Origin: Deinandra increscens subsp. villosa
Taxonomy: Eukaryota > Streptophyta > Magnoliopsida > Asterales > Asteraceae
Direction: 5' to 3'
Length of the DNA: 64,000 bases
NCBI GenBank assembly: GCA_039602395.1
Contig: JBCNJP010000025.1
Location: 104,887,604-104,951,603, forward strand
Under the pieces are notes generated by a model, which was not told where the DNA came from, searched no databases, and worked only from the letters and a program-made list of their open reading frames with translations. The translations under genes were made by a program, and so were the position numbers. The stretch's first letter is position 1, and every line of letters begins with the position of its first letter. Of the stretch, positions 11,107-22,133 are shown piece after piece.

Positions 11107-12756
11107 TCAAACGGTGGATGCAAAATTAAGTGGCTTTTTTCCATCAAGAGGCTGTTGAATGTAGCTTTTCGTGTATTCTCCAAATGTAACTTCCTTATAC
11201 CTAGCCACCCGGTCTCGAGCCACCACCTCAGCAAACGGTCCGATTGTTGCTTCAGGCACGGGTGTGTAGAAGATAGGGACCGACACTCTTGATTCGATGT
11301 CCGTGGTTCGCACTCTGTGTTCCGCACTAATATACCTCCCATTGCTTAAAATCTAACAGCATATATAAACACACAAATTAAGATAGCACACCCAGTTTAG
11401 AGTTTAGACATATATAACGAATAGCTAGTAATTACATATGGAGTGTGGCTGTTTAGTTTTAGGATGAATATTATATTAGTTGTTTACCTCTAGTGCATCA
11501 CCAATGTTAATGACCAAAGCACCATGCACCGGTGGAATCTCGATCCACACTTCATCATCTCCGGGTGAATCAGCACTTTGATCACCTTTTTTCACGTATA
11601 ACCCTCCGATGCCGTCTTGTAGAAGAACGGTTAGCATGCCCCCGTCTGAGTGCCTCCCCACGCCAACAGTTAGATCCGGGTTTGGACATGGTGGGTAGAA
11701 GTTCATGTTCACCAGAGTTCGACCTGTTAGCTCATGGAATCTTGAGTCGTCCAGTTTTATCCCAAGGTTCCCGATGAGTGTTTGTAGTAGCTTTTGCACC
11801 ATCTCTGATGACGTCTTTTTATACTCAAGCGCCACCTCCCTAGGAATTCATACAAACATTAATAAATCAATGCCACACACATGTTGCCATATCATAAATC
11901 CGACAAAGAAAAAGGTCTACATGTCATTTTGTGGTCCCACTCACTAGCCACTATAATTTGACGTCACGTGTACTTAAAGGCTAGATTAGCCGGCAGATAA
12001 GGTACTTGACGACTAAATTAGCCGGCGGATAAGGAACTTGACGACTAATTTATCCATTAAGTACAGGTGGCAATTTCTGATTTATTCCGTGGTGTGACCA
12101 ATGAATTTTTAATAATTGGATGGAATGCGACATCGTTAGCCTTTATAGTCGGTTGCCTTACATGGCATCTTGTTTGGAACACATGACATATGTTTTTAGC
12201 CGTCACGTGTTATAGCAAAACTAGGTAGTTGATGCATTAATTTGGAAGCTTACTTGAGGTTATTAGGCCAGAACTCAAGAGCATCGGCATCATTGGTATA
12301 CGTCATGCTGATATAGTCTTTCCACTCCAAAACCTTCTCAATCTCAGGAAAAACGCTACTACCATAATTCACCAAGGGGCTGGGGCTAACCCCTTTCAAA
12401 TACACAGCCTTCTTCTCAGCCGGTTGGCCGAAAAACTCGTGGGCTGCAACTTTAAGCGACTCCAGCAGTTCCAATGGCACGCCATGGTTAACCACCTGGA
12501 AGAACCCAAGAGTTTCAGATGCATGGACAATGGACTTCACCACCTGTTCATGGTTGGGACCATCAAGCTCAGACAGATCAATGGTCACCTTTTCAAGTGA
12601 ACCAGCAACCTGTTGCTTGTTGATTCGGTGGTGCGGTGGCTGGATGTATCGACCCGGTACCTCGGTAAGGCCCATGTCCACCAGACCTTTGACTCCATTA
12701 CCTTCTTTAACCACAAAGTTGAACAGTGAATCACCATCATTGAAACTCGGAGCCAT
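11107..12756 (-). CDS. S8H: Scopoletin 8-hydroxylase-like 2-oxoglutarate/Fe(II) dioxygenase, copy 1
   Basis: Three exons (12254-12756, 11488-11839, 11107-11352) joined at GT-AG sites give 366 residues, the usual family length. The start is the ATG of MAPSFNDGDSLFNFV. The N-terminal part carries the DIOX_N signature GFFQVVNHGVP. The core has NFYPPCPNPDLT, the iron ligands H231 and D233 (GRHSD) and H297 (SAEHRV), and R307 with S309 (RVS) for 2-oxoglutarate. Blocks such as NGVKGLVDMGL and YLKGVSPSPLV match the scopoletin 8-hydroxylase (At3g12900) branch better than feruloyl-CoA 6'-hydroxylase, so the expected reaction is scopoletin to fraxetin in the cytosol; substrate is inference. The introns are short (414 and 135 bp). 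All key residues are present, so it looks functional. It differs from copy 2 at YGSSVFPE (copy 2 YGTSFVPE). Confidence 0.88.
11976..12055. repeat. Short tandem repeat in intron 1 of dioxygenase copy 1
   Basis: Two to three imperfect copies of a unit of about 34 bp containing TTAGCCGGC and GATAAGG followed by ACTTGACGACTAA. It lies wholly inside the intron. Confidence 0.65.
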
Positions 12757-12827
12757 TGATTAAAAACCTGCGTGCTAATTAAATAAGCTAGCTGGCTAGC
12801 TTCTTAATTAATCATAAGCTCTCTTTA

Positions 12828-12889
12828 CTTGATGTGTTTCCTGAGCATCTCAAACATGTATATATATATATATATAGAGAGAGAGAGAT
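12828..12889 (-). promoter_or_regulatory. Core promoter and 5' leader of dioxygenase copy 1
   Basis: A TA run (12859-12875) next to a GA run lies about 105-135 bp upstream of the start codon and is the best TATA candidate. The leader between it and the gene (CCTGAGCATCTCAAACATG) is nearly the same as in front of copy 2 at 62230-62259, so this stretch was duplicated with the gene and has been retained. Confidence 0.6.
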
Positions 12890-12978
12890 TCTTGGCCGGA
12901 CATTAAGGAGAGAACAATAATACGTCACTTTTATATTTTATTAATCTCTTCTTTGATTTATAAGCAACAAAAGAGTTT

Positions 12979-13318
12979 TATATTATTGGAAAATTGGATT
13001 TTAATAATATGAGTTTTAACTCATTGGCGAATAATAATACGAGTTTCAAAGTTGGCTGACAATAATACCAATTAGTGTGGTGGGTGTCAATAATGAAATG
13101 CCGTTAGTTGAACCCTAACGGCGTTACAAATTTGCTGACGTAGCACTCAATGAGTTTCAAACTCTTTTTGTAACGCCGTTAGGGTTCAACTAACGGCATT
13201 TCATTATTGACACCCACCACATTAATTGGTATTATTGTCAGCCAACTTTGAAACTCGTATTATTATTCGCCAATGAGTTAAAACTCATATTATTAAAATC
13301 CAATTTTCCTATATTATT
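12979..13318. mobile_element. Foldback MITE, Mutator-like, with 9-bp target duplication
   Basis: Two arms of 143 bp (12988-13130 and 13167-13309) are inverted copies with one mismatch seen, separated by 36 bp. The element starts GGAAAATTGG and ends CCAATTTTCC. It is flanked by a perfect 9-bp direct repeat TATATTATT (12979-12987 and 13310-13318). A 9-bp duplication with long inverted repeats is the hallmark of Mutator-like elements. It carries no gene. It sits about 230 bp upstream of the start codon of dioxygenase copy 1. Confidence 0.9.
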
Positions 13319-13591
13319 TTAGTTGTTTTTAACCTTAACCTATACTACTAACCTACCTCAACTAAATTACAGTAAATTTGTATTCATTGGACAAGAACCC
13401 CTAACCTGAAAGGGGAACACCATTTAATTTTAAAAGCTTACCAATTAGACCCAACCTCCTATAAGAAAAAATGTTGCAACACAAAGAGATGAGCTATCCT
13501 TCAATATTTTCTCATATTATTCCTATACTATATTGAACATGTTTAGTAAGCTGTGACAGATTTATTTATTGTTATATATTATTATTTGTCA

Positions 13592-13909
13592 GATACTTTT
13601 ATTATTATTAAGCAAAGTTGGTATAGTGGTTAAAATTCTAAACTTGTGGTTGAAGAGATCTAAGTTCTAGTCTCACTCTCACCACTTTGTGAGATATTGG
13701 TGAGCAATGAATGATTGAGCTTGCTTGATCCTGAGTCACAAGAGAGGGTTTACGGGCTTGCCTGGTTCCCGCCCGATGGTGCAAATGGGGGGCGCTCCCG
13801 GGTTGCCTCGCTATGAGGTTTGGACTCGAGACAGTTGATAGGTTCAGGGTAACCAGTCTCGATACACCACTAAGCCAAATTACCGTTAAAAAAAGATACT
13901 TTTATTATT
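13592..13909 (+). mobile_element. tRNA-derived SINE with 15-bp target duplication
   Basis: The element spans about 13607-13894 and ends in an A run. Its head contains an A-box-like TTGGTATAGTGG and, about 40 bp on, a weaker B-box-like AGTTCTAGTCTC. It is flanked by an exact 15-bp repeat GATACTTTTATTATT (13592-13606 and 13895-13909), the signature of LINE-mediated retroposition. It carries no protein gene. Confidence 0.75.
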
Positions 13910-14042
13910 CTATACTACATTGAACATGTTTAGTAAACTGTGGCAGATTTATTTATTGTTATATATTATTATTTGTCAGATACCTTTAATCAAAAGATTT
14001 ATTTATGGGAAAATTATAGAAATAGTCATTGACCGTATATAA

Positions 14043-14320
14043 GTTGGTGTAGTGGTTAAAATTTTAAGTTTGTGGTTGAAGAGATCCAAGTTCTAGTCTC
14101 ACTCACACTACTTTGTGAGATATTGGTGGACAATGAAGGATTGAGCTTGTTTGATCCTGAGTCACAAGAGAGGGTTACGGGCTTGCCCGGTTCCCGCCCG
14201 ATGGTGCAAATGGGGGACGCTCCTGAGTTGCCTCGCTATGAGGTTTGGACTCGAGATAGTGGATAAGTCCAGAGTAACTAGTCTTGATACACTGCTAAAC
14301 CAAATTGCCATTAAAAAAAA
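14043..14320 (+). mobile_element. Second copy of the SINE, from tandem duplication
   Basis: It is closely similar to 13617-13894, including the A-box-like head, the segment near 14180-14240 and the A-rich end. Its left flank does not match the right-hand GATACTTTTATTATT repeat, so it has no target duplication of its own. That argues for copying as part of the surrounding block and not for a second insertion. Confidence 0.7.
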
Positions 14321-14410
14321 GATACTTTTATTATTCTATACTACATTGAACATATTTAGTAAACTGTGACAGATTTATTTATTGTTATATATTATTATTT
14401 GTCGATTTGT

Positions 14411-15934
14411 CGATATCTTTAATCAAAAGATCTATTTATTGGGAAAATTATAGAAATGGTCATTGACCATATATAAATTGACAAAGTAGCTTTTGAATAA
14501 CCTTTATATATGAGTATATATGGCGAATGGCATTGTATTTTAGATATATTTTTTTATCTCTTCGATTAATTAAGCACTTTAATATATTTTTACTTAATAA
14601 TTTATATTTTATAATTTTAAAAAAAATCTAAATACAATGTAATTTATAACTTTCTTTTTCTGAACATTTTAACCTAAGTTTTATAAAAAACAAAGTTGTT
14701 TTTTAAAAAGCAACTAAGTCATGTAGCGAACTATATATAACTCTTAAAAAATAACGAAAATTGAAGATAATATGTTAACTGATTGATTAATTATGTTGTA
14801 AAAAGAAGAGTTCAAGTAAATAGAGTTTTGTAGTAGGAACGAAAGTGCAAGCGATTATCTAAAATTTTAAAATGTTTGAGTTAAAAAAAGTCTTTAAACT
14901 TATAAAATTTATGAAAAAGTTTCTTTTTCTAAATAAAATTAAAATTTGAGTTTATTAGAAATAAAGAGTATGATGAATTTTAAATATTAGAAAATATTTA
15001 TAAAAAAACATAAGATTATTTGTTAAAAAATATATCCAAATAAAAATCTTAAAATTGTGATAAATAGTATAGATTTTCTAAAAGATATTAGTTATAAAAA
15101 ATAAATACTGAGTAAAACATTAAATATGTAATTGAATTGTATGTCGAGAGAAGTTTGAGGTTTGAAATGAATATTGTGTTGGGGTTTGAGATTCAAGTAA
15201 AATTTAAATATTTTTAAAAAACATAATTATATTTTTGAAAAAACAACAAAAATAAGTTTAACCGTTAAAAATTCAAAACCATAATGTTTTTATTTTCACG
15301 GACCCATAGTAGCCGTCTCGATCTCGATCCCATCGTTAACGAATTCAAGGACTTTGGTCCTTTGGCGGCCTATTCTGCAACTCCGGTGACCAGTGGTGAC
15401 GCCGGTGGCCATTTGTTAGTTTTTTGACGTTGTGCGGCGTCGAGGTTGGTTGGGTTTGAGACGGGGACTAGGGTTTTCACGTAGGTCAAGATTTTGAGAC
15501 GGGGCTGGGTTTGAGACGAAGATTTTTTTTTATTTTTATCTAAATTACAAAAATAGTCCCTATATTTTATTAATTTACATAATTAGTCCCTCGTAAGTAA
15601 TTTAATAGAAATATCCCTTAAGTTAACAGAAAATTTTTAACCCCGTTAGTTAAAAGGACTCAATTCAAAAAGAAACGCAAACCTCAGACTTCGAGATGAA
15701 ATTTTTTAAACCTTTAGACTCAATTCAAAACAATTTGCAAATCATAGAAACGCAATCCGTAATTAACTCAAAATAAAAATATGTAGGGGATTTACTTTGA
15801 AGACATTGACGAAATTTAAACATTTAGGATAATATAAAAAAATATTTTAAGTTTATAATCATAAGTTTATCTGTTAAAATTTCCATAAAGATAAATTGTT
15901 AAAAAAGTTCGACTTTAAGTTAATCTGTTAAGAC
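14411..15934. other. AT-rich intergenic DNA, nothing recognised
   Basis: No open frame, terminal repeat or tandem array stands out. A short GC-richer patch at about 15300-15520 repeats GTTTGAGACGGGG-like words but has no coding sense I can support. Confidence 0.4.
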
Positions 15935-16337
15935 TGTGTTTGGCGCACTAGATGAAAAGCTAGCTGCTAGCTGATAAGCTAGCTACTAGCTGATAAGCTG
16001 AGCTGCTGAGCTGATAAACAATAAGCTAGCTGATAAAAAATAATGTTTGATAAAACTAGCTGATAAATTAGCTGAAAAATAAAATATGACATAAAAGTAC
16101 ATGTCATAGATGTAAATAAAATGATTTATTTATATTAAAACGCTACTCCAACTAGTTTTTTTAAAGCTAGCTTATTCGCTAGCTTATAAACTGGAAATAT
16201 TATAAACTAGCTTATAAGCTAGCTTTTTGACGTTACCAAACGGGGCTTTTTAAATAAGCTAGTTTTTTTTTAAAAGCCTGTTTGCTAACGTCAAAAAGCT
16301 AGCTAATAAGCTAGCTTATGACGCGCCAAACGCGACC
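15935..16337. mobile_element. MITE-like element, hAT type suspected
   Basis: The ends form an imperfect inverted repeat: CTGTGTTTGGCGCA on the left against GCGCCAAACGCG on the right. The interior is dense in AGCTAGCTNATAAGCTAGC-like words in both orientations, so the element can fold on itself. No coding region is present. A clear 8-bp target duplication was not found, so the superfamily is inference. Confidence 0.55.
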
Positions 16338-17964
16338 TATATCACATTTAAAAAAACAAAGTCCAATGATTTATAAATTTAAAACATTAAAGATGTAAAC
16401 AACATTTAAAAATAAAGATTTAAAACGTAATTTCTTAAAAAAATTAAATATTTTTAATTCTAGCGAATAAATTTCATATTTGGCGAATAGAGTTGGAGAA
16501 TACCAAATATTCTAAATACTTTATTAAGAATTACGGCGAATAGAGTTGGAGAATACTCTTCAAATTGGCGAATAAATTTAAGAAATGGAGAATGATTATA
16601 TGAAGTAGAGAATGAGACAGGAGAATATATACAAAATTAAATGACATGTCAATATTCTATTGGTCTGACATTTTGGTAAAAAGCTTGATCAACGGTTATT
16701 TTGTCAATTTATATATGGTCAATGGCCATTTTCATAGTTTTCCTTTTATTTATTGTTATATATTATTTGTCAGGTACTTTTAATCAAAAGTTTTCTAGAG
16801 TAGCTGGTCAAGACGGTCTTAGTAGTTTGGTAGAAGGCTTAAAGACATTAAAAGTGAAAGGTCTTAAATTACGTTTCACATGTGATTAAAAAAAAATAAG
16901 GTTTCAAGTTGAGGCAAGAGTTTTTTCACTTATGATAAGTTTCCTTCTGACAAGGAATTAACATGATCGAGTGATATCAATGACTTAGTAATCCAAATTT
17001 ATCATTCAAAAAAAGTTAATAGAAGGTCCCGGGTTTAAACCTGCTTTTTTTTCCCTTTTTTTGTAACAATAATTATTGTTGTTATATGACGCATTGATTT
17101 TCCGGAAATCCTTTATTCAAGTTCTGTATATATTTGTGTTGAAGAGCTTTTATTGATTTAAATAGATATTAGCTTATAGTGGTATATCTCTTCCTTAACA
17201 AATCACTTTCACCGGGGTTGCCCCTTGGTTGTTTCATTTGGTGATTCTTTTTTTCTACGCGCATGGCCTCGAGTCTTGACCCTTAAATAACGCTAAACAT
17301 TTTTTCTTAGTCTAACCTATATTTTTCAACCCACGCGTTATTGTGGGATAACACGTACATACAAACAATTACATTGCTATAAAGGCATGTAAAGAAAATG
17401 AAAAAAAAATGAAAAAACATATAACTACCAAAACACTTCAAGTATTAACTCTCTTACTAAACACTGGTTGCGTTTGGTTCGTGGAATTCAATTTTCCTTT
17501 CAAAATTGTTCTTGATTGGTTAATGAAGCAATTTGAAATGTGAATTCCTTTAATCTATGAAATTTAATACTATATTAACATTCCTTAAAAATCATTCACT
17601 TTAATGAAGTAATTAAAGTTACATTGTCTCAAAATTGTTCTTTATTGGGTAACGAAGCAATTTGAAATAAAGTAAAGTTACATGGTCTCAAATTCCTTGT
17701 TTGAACTAAGGCTTATCTCTACAAATTAAATTAAAACCAATATTTATTCACCCATCAAGATTAATCCTCCATTATCCCCCTTCATCTTGATTTTAACCTT
17801 CGAGATCTTGAATTCCCAACAAGACCCATATTTCTTCCACTTTGATCATGGTCTCTAACTTTCACATCTAAAATACATGACCCACAACCTATCTATGTAT
17901 TGATATAACCCACGAGCGTCGTGTTTCGGCCCCCTCTAGGTCTATCATTTCATCCACCTCATCA
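16338..17964. other. Intergenic DNA, no gene recognised
   Basis: AT-rich DNA with repeated words such as GGCGAATAGAGTTGGAGAATA near 16480 and 16530, and a fragment of the 13528 repeat unit near 16740. A stretch near 17465-17700 beginning TTGCGTTTGGTTCGTGGAATTC looks like a decayed repeat. No supported gene. Confidence 0.35.
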
Positions 17965-18630
17965 TGTAACATCCTAAGTCCGGGATGTGATAATTTAAGC
18001 AAATCATTGGATAATTACCGAGATTTAAGTAAAACTATCTCAGATAGTTAAATGAGTCCTTTTCGGTTAATATCGCGTACAGCCTGTTTAAGGATTTCAC
18101 CGTTTCTCACACCGATCCATACGGTTATCATTTCTAACAGTCAGATCATCAATGATCAAGTATCTGGCAGTACCGGATACTCTATTCTTGTCTCAGTGAC
18201 CCCTCTGTCACTACCGATGACATACGGGCGTTAAGCGTCGTTTAGCGTTTCCACACACGCACTTCACTTGTAATTGTCTGAACGGACTTTCTAACATGTA
18301 TTAACATCCATGTTAATATATCTATCATCATAACTCACCAACTTAACATTTTTGTGATATCGTCTGGTTATCCGGCATGTTAATCAATTAAACAATGAAC
18401 CTTGTCTGTTAATTCGAACGTGGCTTTTATCGCTCTGCAACACCTTGAATCTCATAATGGATTGTTAGAATACATCTAACAATTTATCCGGACATCGGAT
18501 ACATGGATTGGGCCTTTGTTGGGCCACAATTCTCTTAATGGGCCTGATGGGCCTAACTGGGCTTACGAAGTCCGGTTCATTTATCGGAAAAAAAAATCTC
18601 CCAATTTACCAGAATTAACAAGGTGTTACA
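17965..18630. mobile_element. Candidate solo LTR
   Basis: The 666-bp segment begins TGTAACATCC and ends GGTGTTACA, so its termini form the inverted heptamer TGTAACA/TGTTACA typical of plant LTRs. No matching second LTR or internal region is adjacent. The flanking pentamers (CATCA and CACAA) agree at only three of five positions, so the target duplication is not convincing. Confidence 0.4.
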
Positions 18631-18792
18631 CACAACAACGTCTTCAAATGTTTTATATTGTAGCTCTTGTTTTATATTGTAGCTCTTTGAGGCTAGGATT
18701 TTCTTTTGTTATAAATCGGTATCCTTGAAGGTGTCATTTTTGAAGTTTTAAGTGTTGGAAAAGGCTATGACGATCATAATAATAAACAGTCA

Positions 18793-18981
18793 TATGGAGA
18801 CTTTTGGAAATTGATTATCACTTTTGACGGGGCAAATATTAGACTTCTTTTGCAGCCATAGTGATTATGGGATTATAAATTTTGGTATGGAGACTTATGG
18901 AAATTGATTATCACTTTTGGCGGGGCAAATCAAATATTAGACTTCTTTTGCAGCCATAGTGATAATGGGATTATAAATTTT
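18793..18981. repeat. Tandem duplication of about 92 bp
   Basis: Two adjacent copies start TATGGAGACTT at 18793 and 18886 and end GATTATAAATTTT. They differ by a few substitutions and a short CAAAT insertion in the second. No coding role is seen. Confidence 0.8.
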
Positions 18982-19835
18982 AATCTGAGCCTTGACGATT
19001 CCGAAGCTTAAAAACTCGATATTTTTTTTTTCTATATAATTCCCTTTTTTTTCTTTTGAATTTTTTTCATTGTGATTTTTTCTATTTTCCTTGCTCATTT
19101 TCAAATTTTTTTTTTTGTTAATTTATATTTGCTTATTTATTATATTGTACCGTTAACATCAAACAAATTATATCGCAATACATATAGCACCTATTGTGGA
19201 CATTAAACATATATTGATTTAGACGATGGACATTAAAAATCTATGTATACAAAAATTAAACGGATTTTATAAAAATATAGATAGGAGTTGGCATATAACA
19301 TACTTGAAATTGTCTAACTTCCAACTTTTAAAAATTAGCTAACGAACGAACAACGTTGTAACATATTATACGTGCAACAACTCACTCATGGTTTGGCCAA
19401 CCGACTTTTTACAACTGTCCGACTCTGCCACAAAGCGCGGATCAACCCACTTATATATATAGTATTTAAATTTAAATTAAATTAAATGAACAAGGGAAAA
19501 CACTCCATCTTTTACAATGGCTCATACGGTATTTTTTTCGGATGACAAAGGATTGATGCTCGGCTACTTAAGGTAACTCATACTAGCGAAAGGGTGTCCA
19601 CACCCAGGAGAGTTGAGGGCATAGTTATACTCTGTCGCATGTTGGGTAACCCAATCACATCAATTGAGTTCGTCTTAAAGAAAACCTACTATTCCAATAT
19701 AATAAAAGTTGAGAAAACCTACTATTCCAAGGCCATCTATCTATAATAAAAGTTGAGAGGTTCAAGGATCAAACATATAACCTCTAAATTAACAAGTCTC
19801 CACATGATCATCTCGTGTACTATGAGAAAAATGTG
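18982..19835. other. Intergenic DNA, possible Helitron 5' terminus
   Basis: No gene is seen. Near 19735 the sequence CATCTATCTATAATAAAAG resembles plant Helitron 5' ends (A followed by TCTAT...ATAAAAG), but no matching 3' end was located. AAAACCTACTATTCCAA occurs twice near 19680 and 19710. Confidence 0.3.
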
Positions 19836-19930
19836 CGTTCATATTTTATTGTCAATAATACTGACAGGTCGAAATTAGATCATAATATCTCATCTTTTGT
19901 TTTTTTCTTATTATTTTCTTCTTTGATTTA
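19836..19930 (-). promoter_or_regulatory. Orphan segment resembling the upstream regions of both dioxygenase genes
   Basis: Its left part (TTATTGTCAATAATACTG, then AAATTAGATCATAAT) resembles 62304-62350 upstream of copy 2. Its right part (TCTTCTTTGATTTATGAG) resembles 12946-12963 upstream of copy 1. The order is the same. No dioxygenase exon is adjacent. It may be the promoter remnant of a lost third copy. The similarity was judged by eye and the segments are AT-rich. Confidence 0.35.
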
Positions 19931-20028
19931 TGAGCTACTTGAGAGTTTTATATTAAGTTTTAATTAAGTGCATGATTCATGAGCTACTTGAGAGTTTTAT
20001 ATTAAGTTTTAATTAAGTGCATGATACA
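19931..20028. repeat. Tandem repeat, 49-bp unit, two copies
   Basis: Units start TGAGCTACTTGAGAG at 19931 and 19980 and end in GTGCATGAT. Shorter derivatives continue to about 20075. Confidence 0.8.
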
Positions 20029-20075
20029 TGAGCTACTCATGATTCATGAGCTATTTTAATTAAGTGCATGATATA

Positions 20076-20843
20076 AATATGATCCTTCAGGCATGATATA
20101 AATGATATGAATGACACAAATATCTTTCAACATTTAATTATTTTTATATGATTTATTCTCTTCGTTGATTTTTTTATCTGGATATCAAACTTTGCATGTT
20201 AAAAAAATGATTTTAGAGCCGAGATTTCAACATGAGATTGGCATCGTAACGGAGAATTATCCAAAGCGAGTGAAGCTATAAACCAAATACATACAGATTT
20301 TATCGAATTCTGGTTGGTACCGGTGTCATTAAAAATATCAAAACCAAAGGGTGCCGAAACAAAAAAAAAATGAATATCATCACTGGTCGCTATCGATGGT
20401 ATTCAGTCGGAATCTATTTGATATTGTACGGGTACCGGTATTGATGCAAAATCGTTATATGAACACACGAACACATTAAAAATTTAGAGACAAACCTTCT
20501 TCTCTGACTCTAATAATTTATTTTAAAAAAAATATCACCTATAAAACATTACCTCTGTGTATACTAAAATAACTTACCAAACAAGTCTCTTGCTAAGACT
20601 CATACTTTCAATAATACTCTAAAAGTTTAGAAAATAAAAATAAATAATTATTTTTGGAACAAGATTAAAGAGGAAACTATTGGATTAATCTTGATTAAAT
20701 ATTTTAATTGTAGAAGATAGTTGTTGAAGTTTATTCTATTAATAGTTTGAGTTATTTTAGAAGTTAGCTAGTGATTATTTTTATTTGTTTACTTAGTCAA
20801 CGTGTAGTGGTAAAGCCCATGTGTAGGGTAAAATTTGACACAT
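20076..20843. other. Intergenic DNA, nothing recognised
   Basis: AT-rich sequence with no open frame or terminal repeats that I can support. Confidence 0.4.
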
Positions 20844-21182
20844 TAGGGGAGGCGGTATCATGGGCGGTTCCAAGGCCCGGCTCCCCTTGAACCGCACTAC
20901 TCCACAAAGCCACCATACCATGTGTGCAAGGCTCCTCCATGCGGCTCCACTTTTCTTGTTTTCACGGTTTCATGAAGCCACTCAAAGCCGCCCAATATTA
21001 CATTTAATGTTTGAAATGGTTTCCAGATTTACCATGTGGCTTCACCAAGCCACACCACACAACCATACCATGTGGTGTGGCTTGAAGCCTTGCCAATTTC
21101 ACCTAATTTGAAGTGTCACCATGTTATTGGTCGGTGATCAAGGCTTCACCAAGCCTTGCCACAACCATACCCCCTCCCCTTA
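20844..21182. mobile_element. PIF/Harbinger-type MITE with TTA target duplication
   Basis: The 333-bp element (20847-21179) has terminal inverted repeats GGGGAGGCGGTAT and GGGGAGGGGGTAT, and is flanked on both sides by TTA, the 3-bp duplication typical of PIF/Harbinger. The interior is GC-rich with words such as CCATACCATGTG and CTTCACCAAGCC in both orientations. It contains an open frame of 83 codons with no recognisable domain, probably chance. Confidence 0.78.
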
Positions 21183-21548
21183 TAGCTCACTTAGCAAGGG
21201 GCTCCATGACAAAAAATGTTGTAATCATGAAACCCTTTTAGTTATTACACAATTATTATTTTTTTTAATTTAAAATAAAGAAACAAACTAAAACGTAATT
21301 TCATAAAATGAAACAAATTACATAATTTGATAAAGAAAAGACAATCTTAATAAAAAAAATAGTTGTAATATATTTAATTCAAATATTTCCCAATGTCTAA
21401 CTTAATAAACGGTCTTTCATATAACCGCTCATATTCGATAACAGTTTTTTTATAACACCTTCATCATGATCGTAGTCCGAATCTCCCAACATGTTCATCT
21501 ATGTTGTTTATATAGCGTCGAAGTTTAAAAACCCGAGACTAATTTAGC

Positions 21549-21820
21549 TCACTTTGCTTTCATCTCATCCAATGAACGTTTTGGTTCAACTAACGGGGTC
21601 ATATTTAAACTCATGAGAAGTTCAATGAGATCATCGTAAAACTCCATATCCTGGTCATACATTATTTCTTTTAAGCGTTTCTCGTCATATAATACTTTAA
21701 CGTGATCCAGTACGGTTCACCTTCGGTACCGTTAGGATCAATCGTCCATGTCTCCTCCTTCACTTCTATAATACAAACGATGAACTCGAACTCCTCCTCT
21801 TCGGTCCACCAATTTGACAT
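21549..21820 (-). pseudogene. Small unknown gene remnant with one frameshift
   Basis: Starting at an ATG at 21820, the minus strand encodes MSNWWTEEEEFEFIVCIIEV and continues to an NGTEGE segment. After a one-base shift near 21715 a second frame reads an acidic stretch containing DQDMEFYDDLIELLMSLNM and ends at a TGA at 21549. The WT-EEE start recalls the Myb/SANT-like ORF1 proteins of PIF/Harbinger elements, and a Harbinger-type MITE lies close by. I do not recognise the protein with certainty. Confidence 0.35.
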
Positions 21821-22081
21821 TGTTAGTAGAAAAACTTAAAAGATATGTTGTATAGTAAAGGAGTAGAAGGATTGAGGAGTAGAAATTTGTGTGATGAAAA
21901 TATAAAAAAAATGAAGGGTTTTATAAATGAGAAAAAGGATGGGGAAAAAACTAAATTTAGTTTTTCAACTGTTTAATTTTAAAATTCAAACAATTTGATG
22001 TTTATACACATCACGAGTCAACCCCCTTATTGTTAGGAATTACGGTTACCTTCGGAAACAAGTTAGGTTGGTATTAGGTGT

Positions 22082-22133
22082 AGAGTTATTATATTATGGC
22101 CGTCCAAAAAAAAAAGAGAGTTATTATATTATG
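22082..22133 (+). mobile_element. Tail-only retroposon with 17-bp target duplication
   Basis: An exact 17-bp direct repeat AGAGTTATTATATTATG (22082-22098 and 22117-22133) encloses only 18 bases, GCCGTCC followed by a run of ten A and a G. That is what a severely 5'-truncated SINE or LINE insertion leaves behind. Confidence 0.65.

Larger units (their letters stand above)
13528..14410. repeat. Three-fold repeat block containing two SINE copies
   Basis: A unit of about 75 bp (CTATACTACATTGAACATG through TTATTATTTGTC) occurs at about 13528, 13911 and 14337. The stretches between carry the two SINE copies. The layout fits SINE insertion followed by tandem duplication of the flank plus SINE. A fragment of the same unit recurs near 16740. 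Confidence 0.8.
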
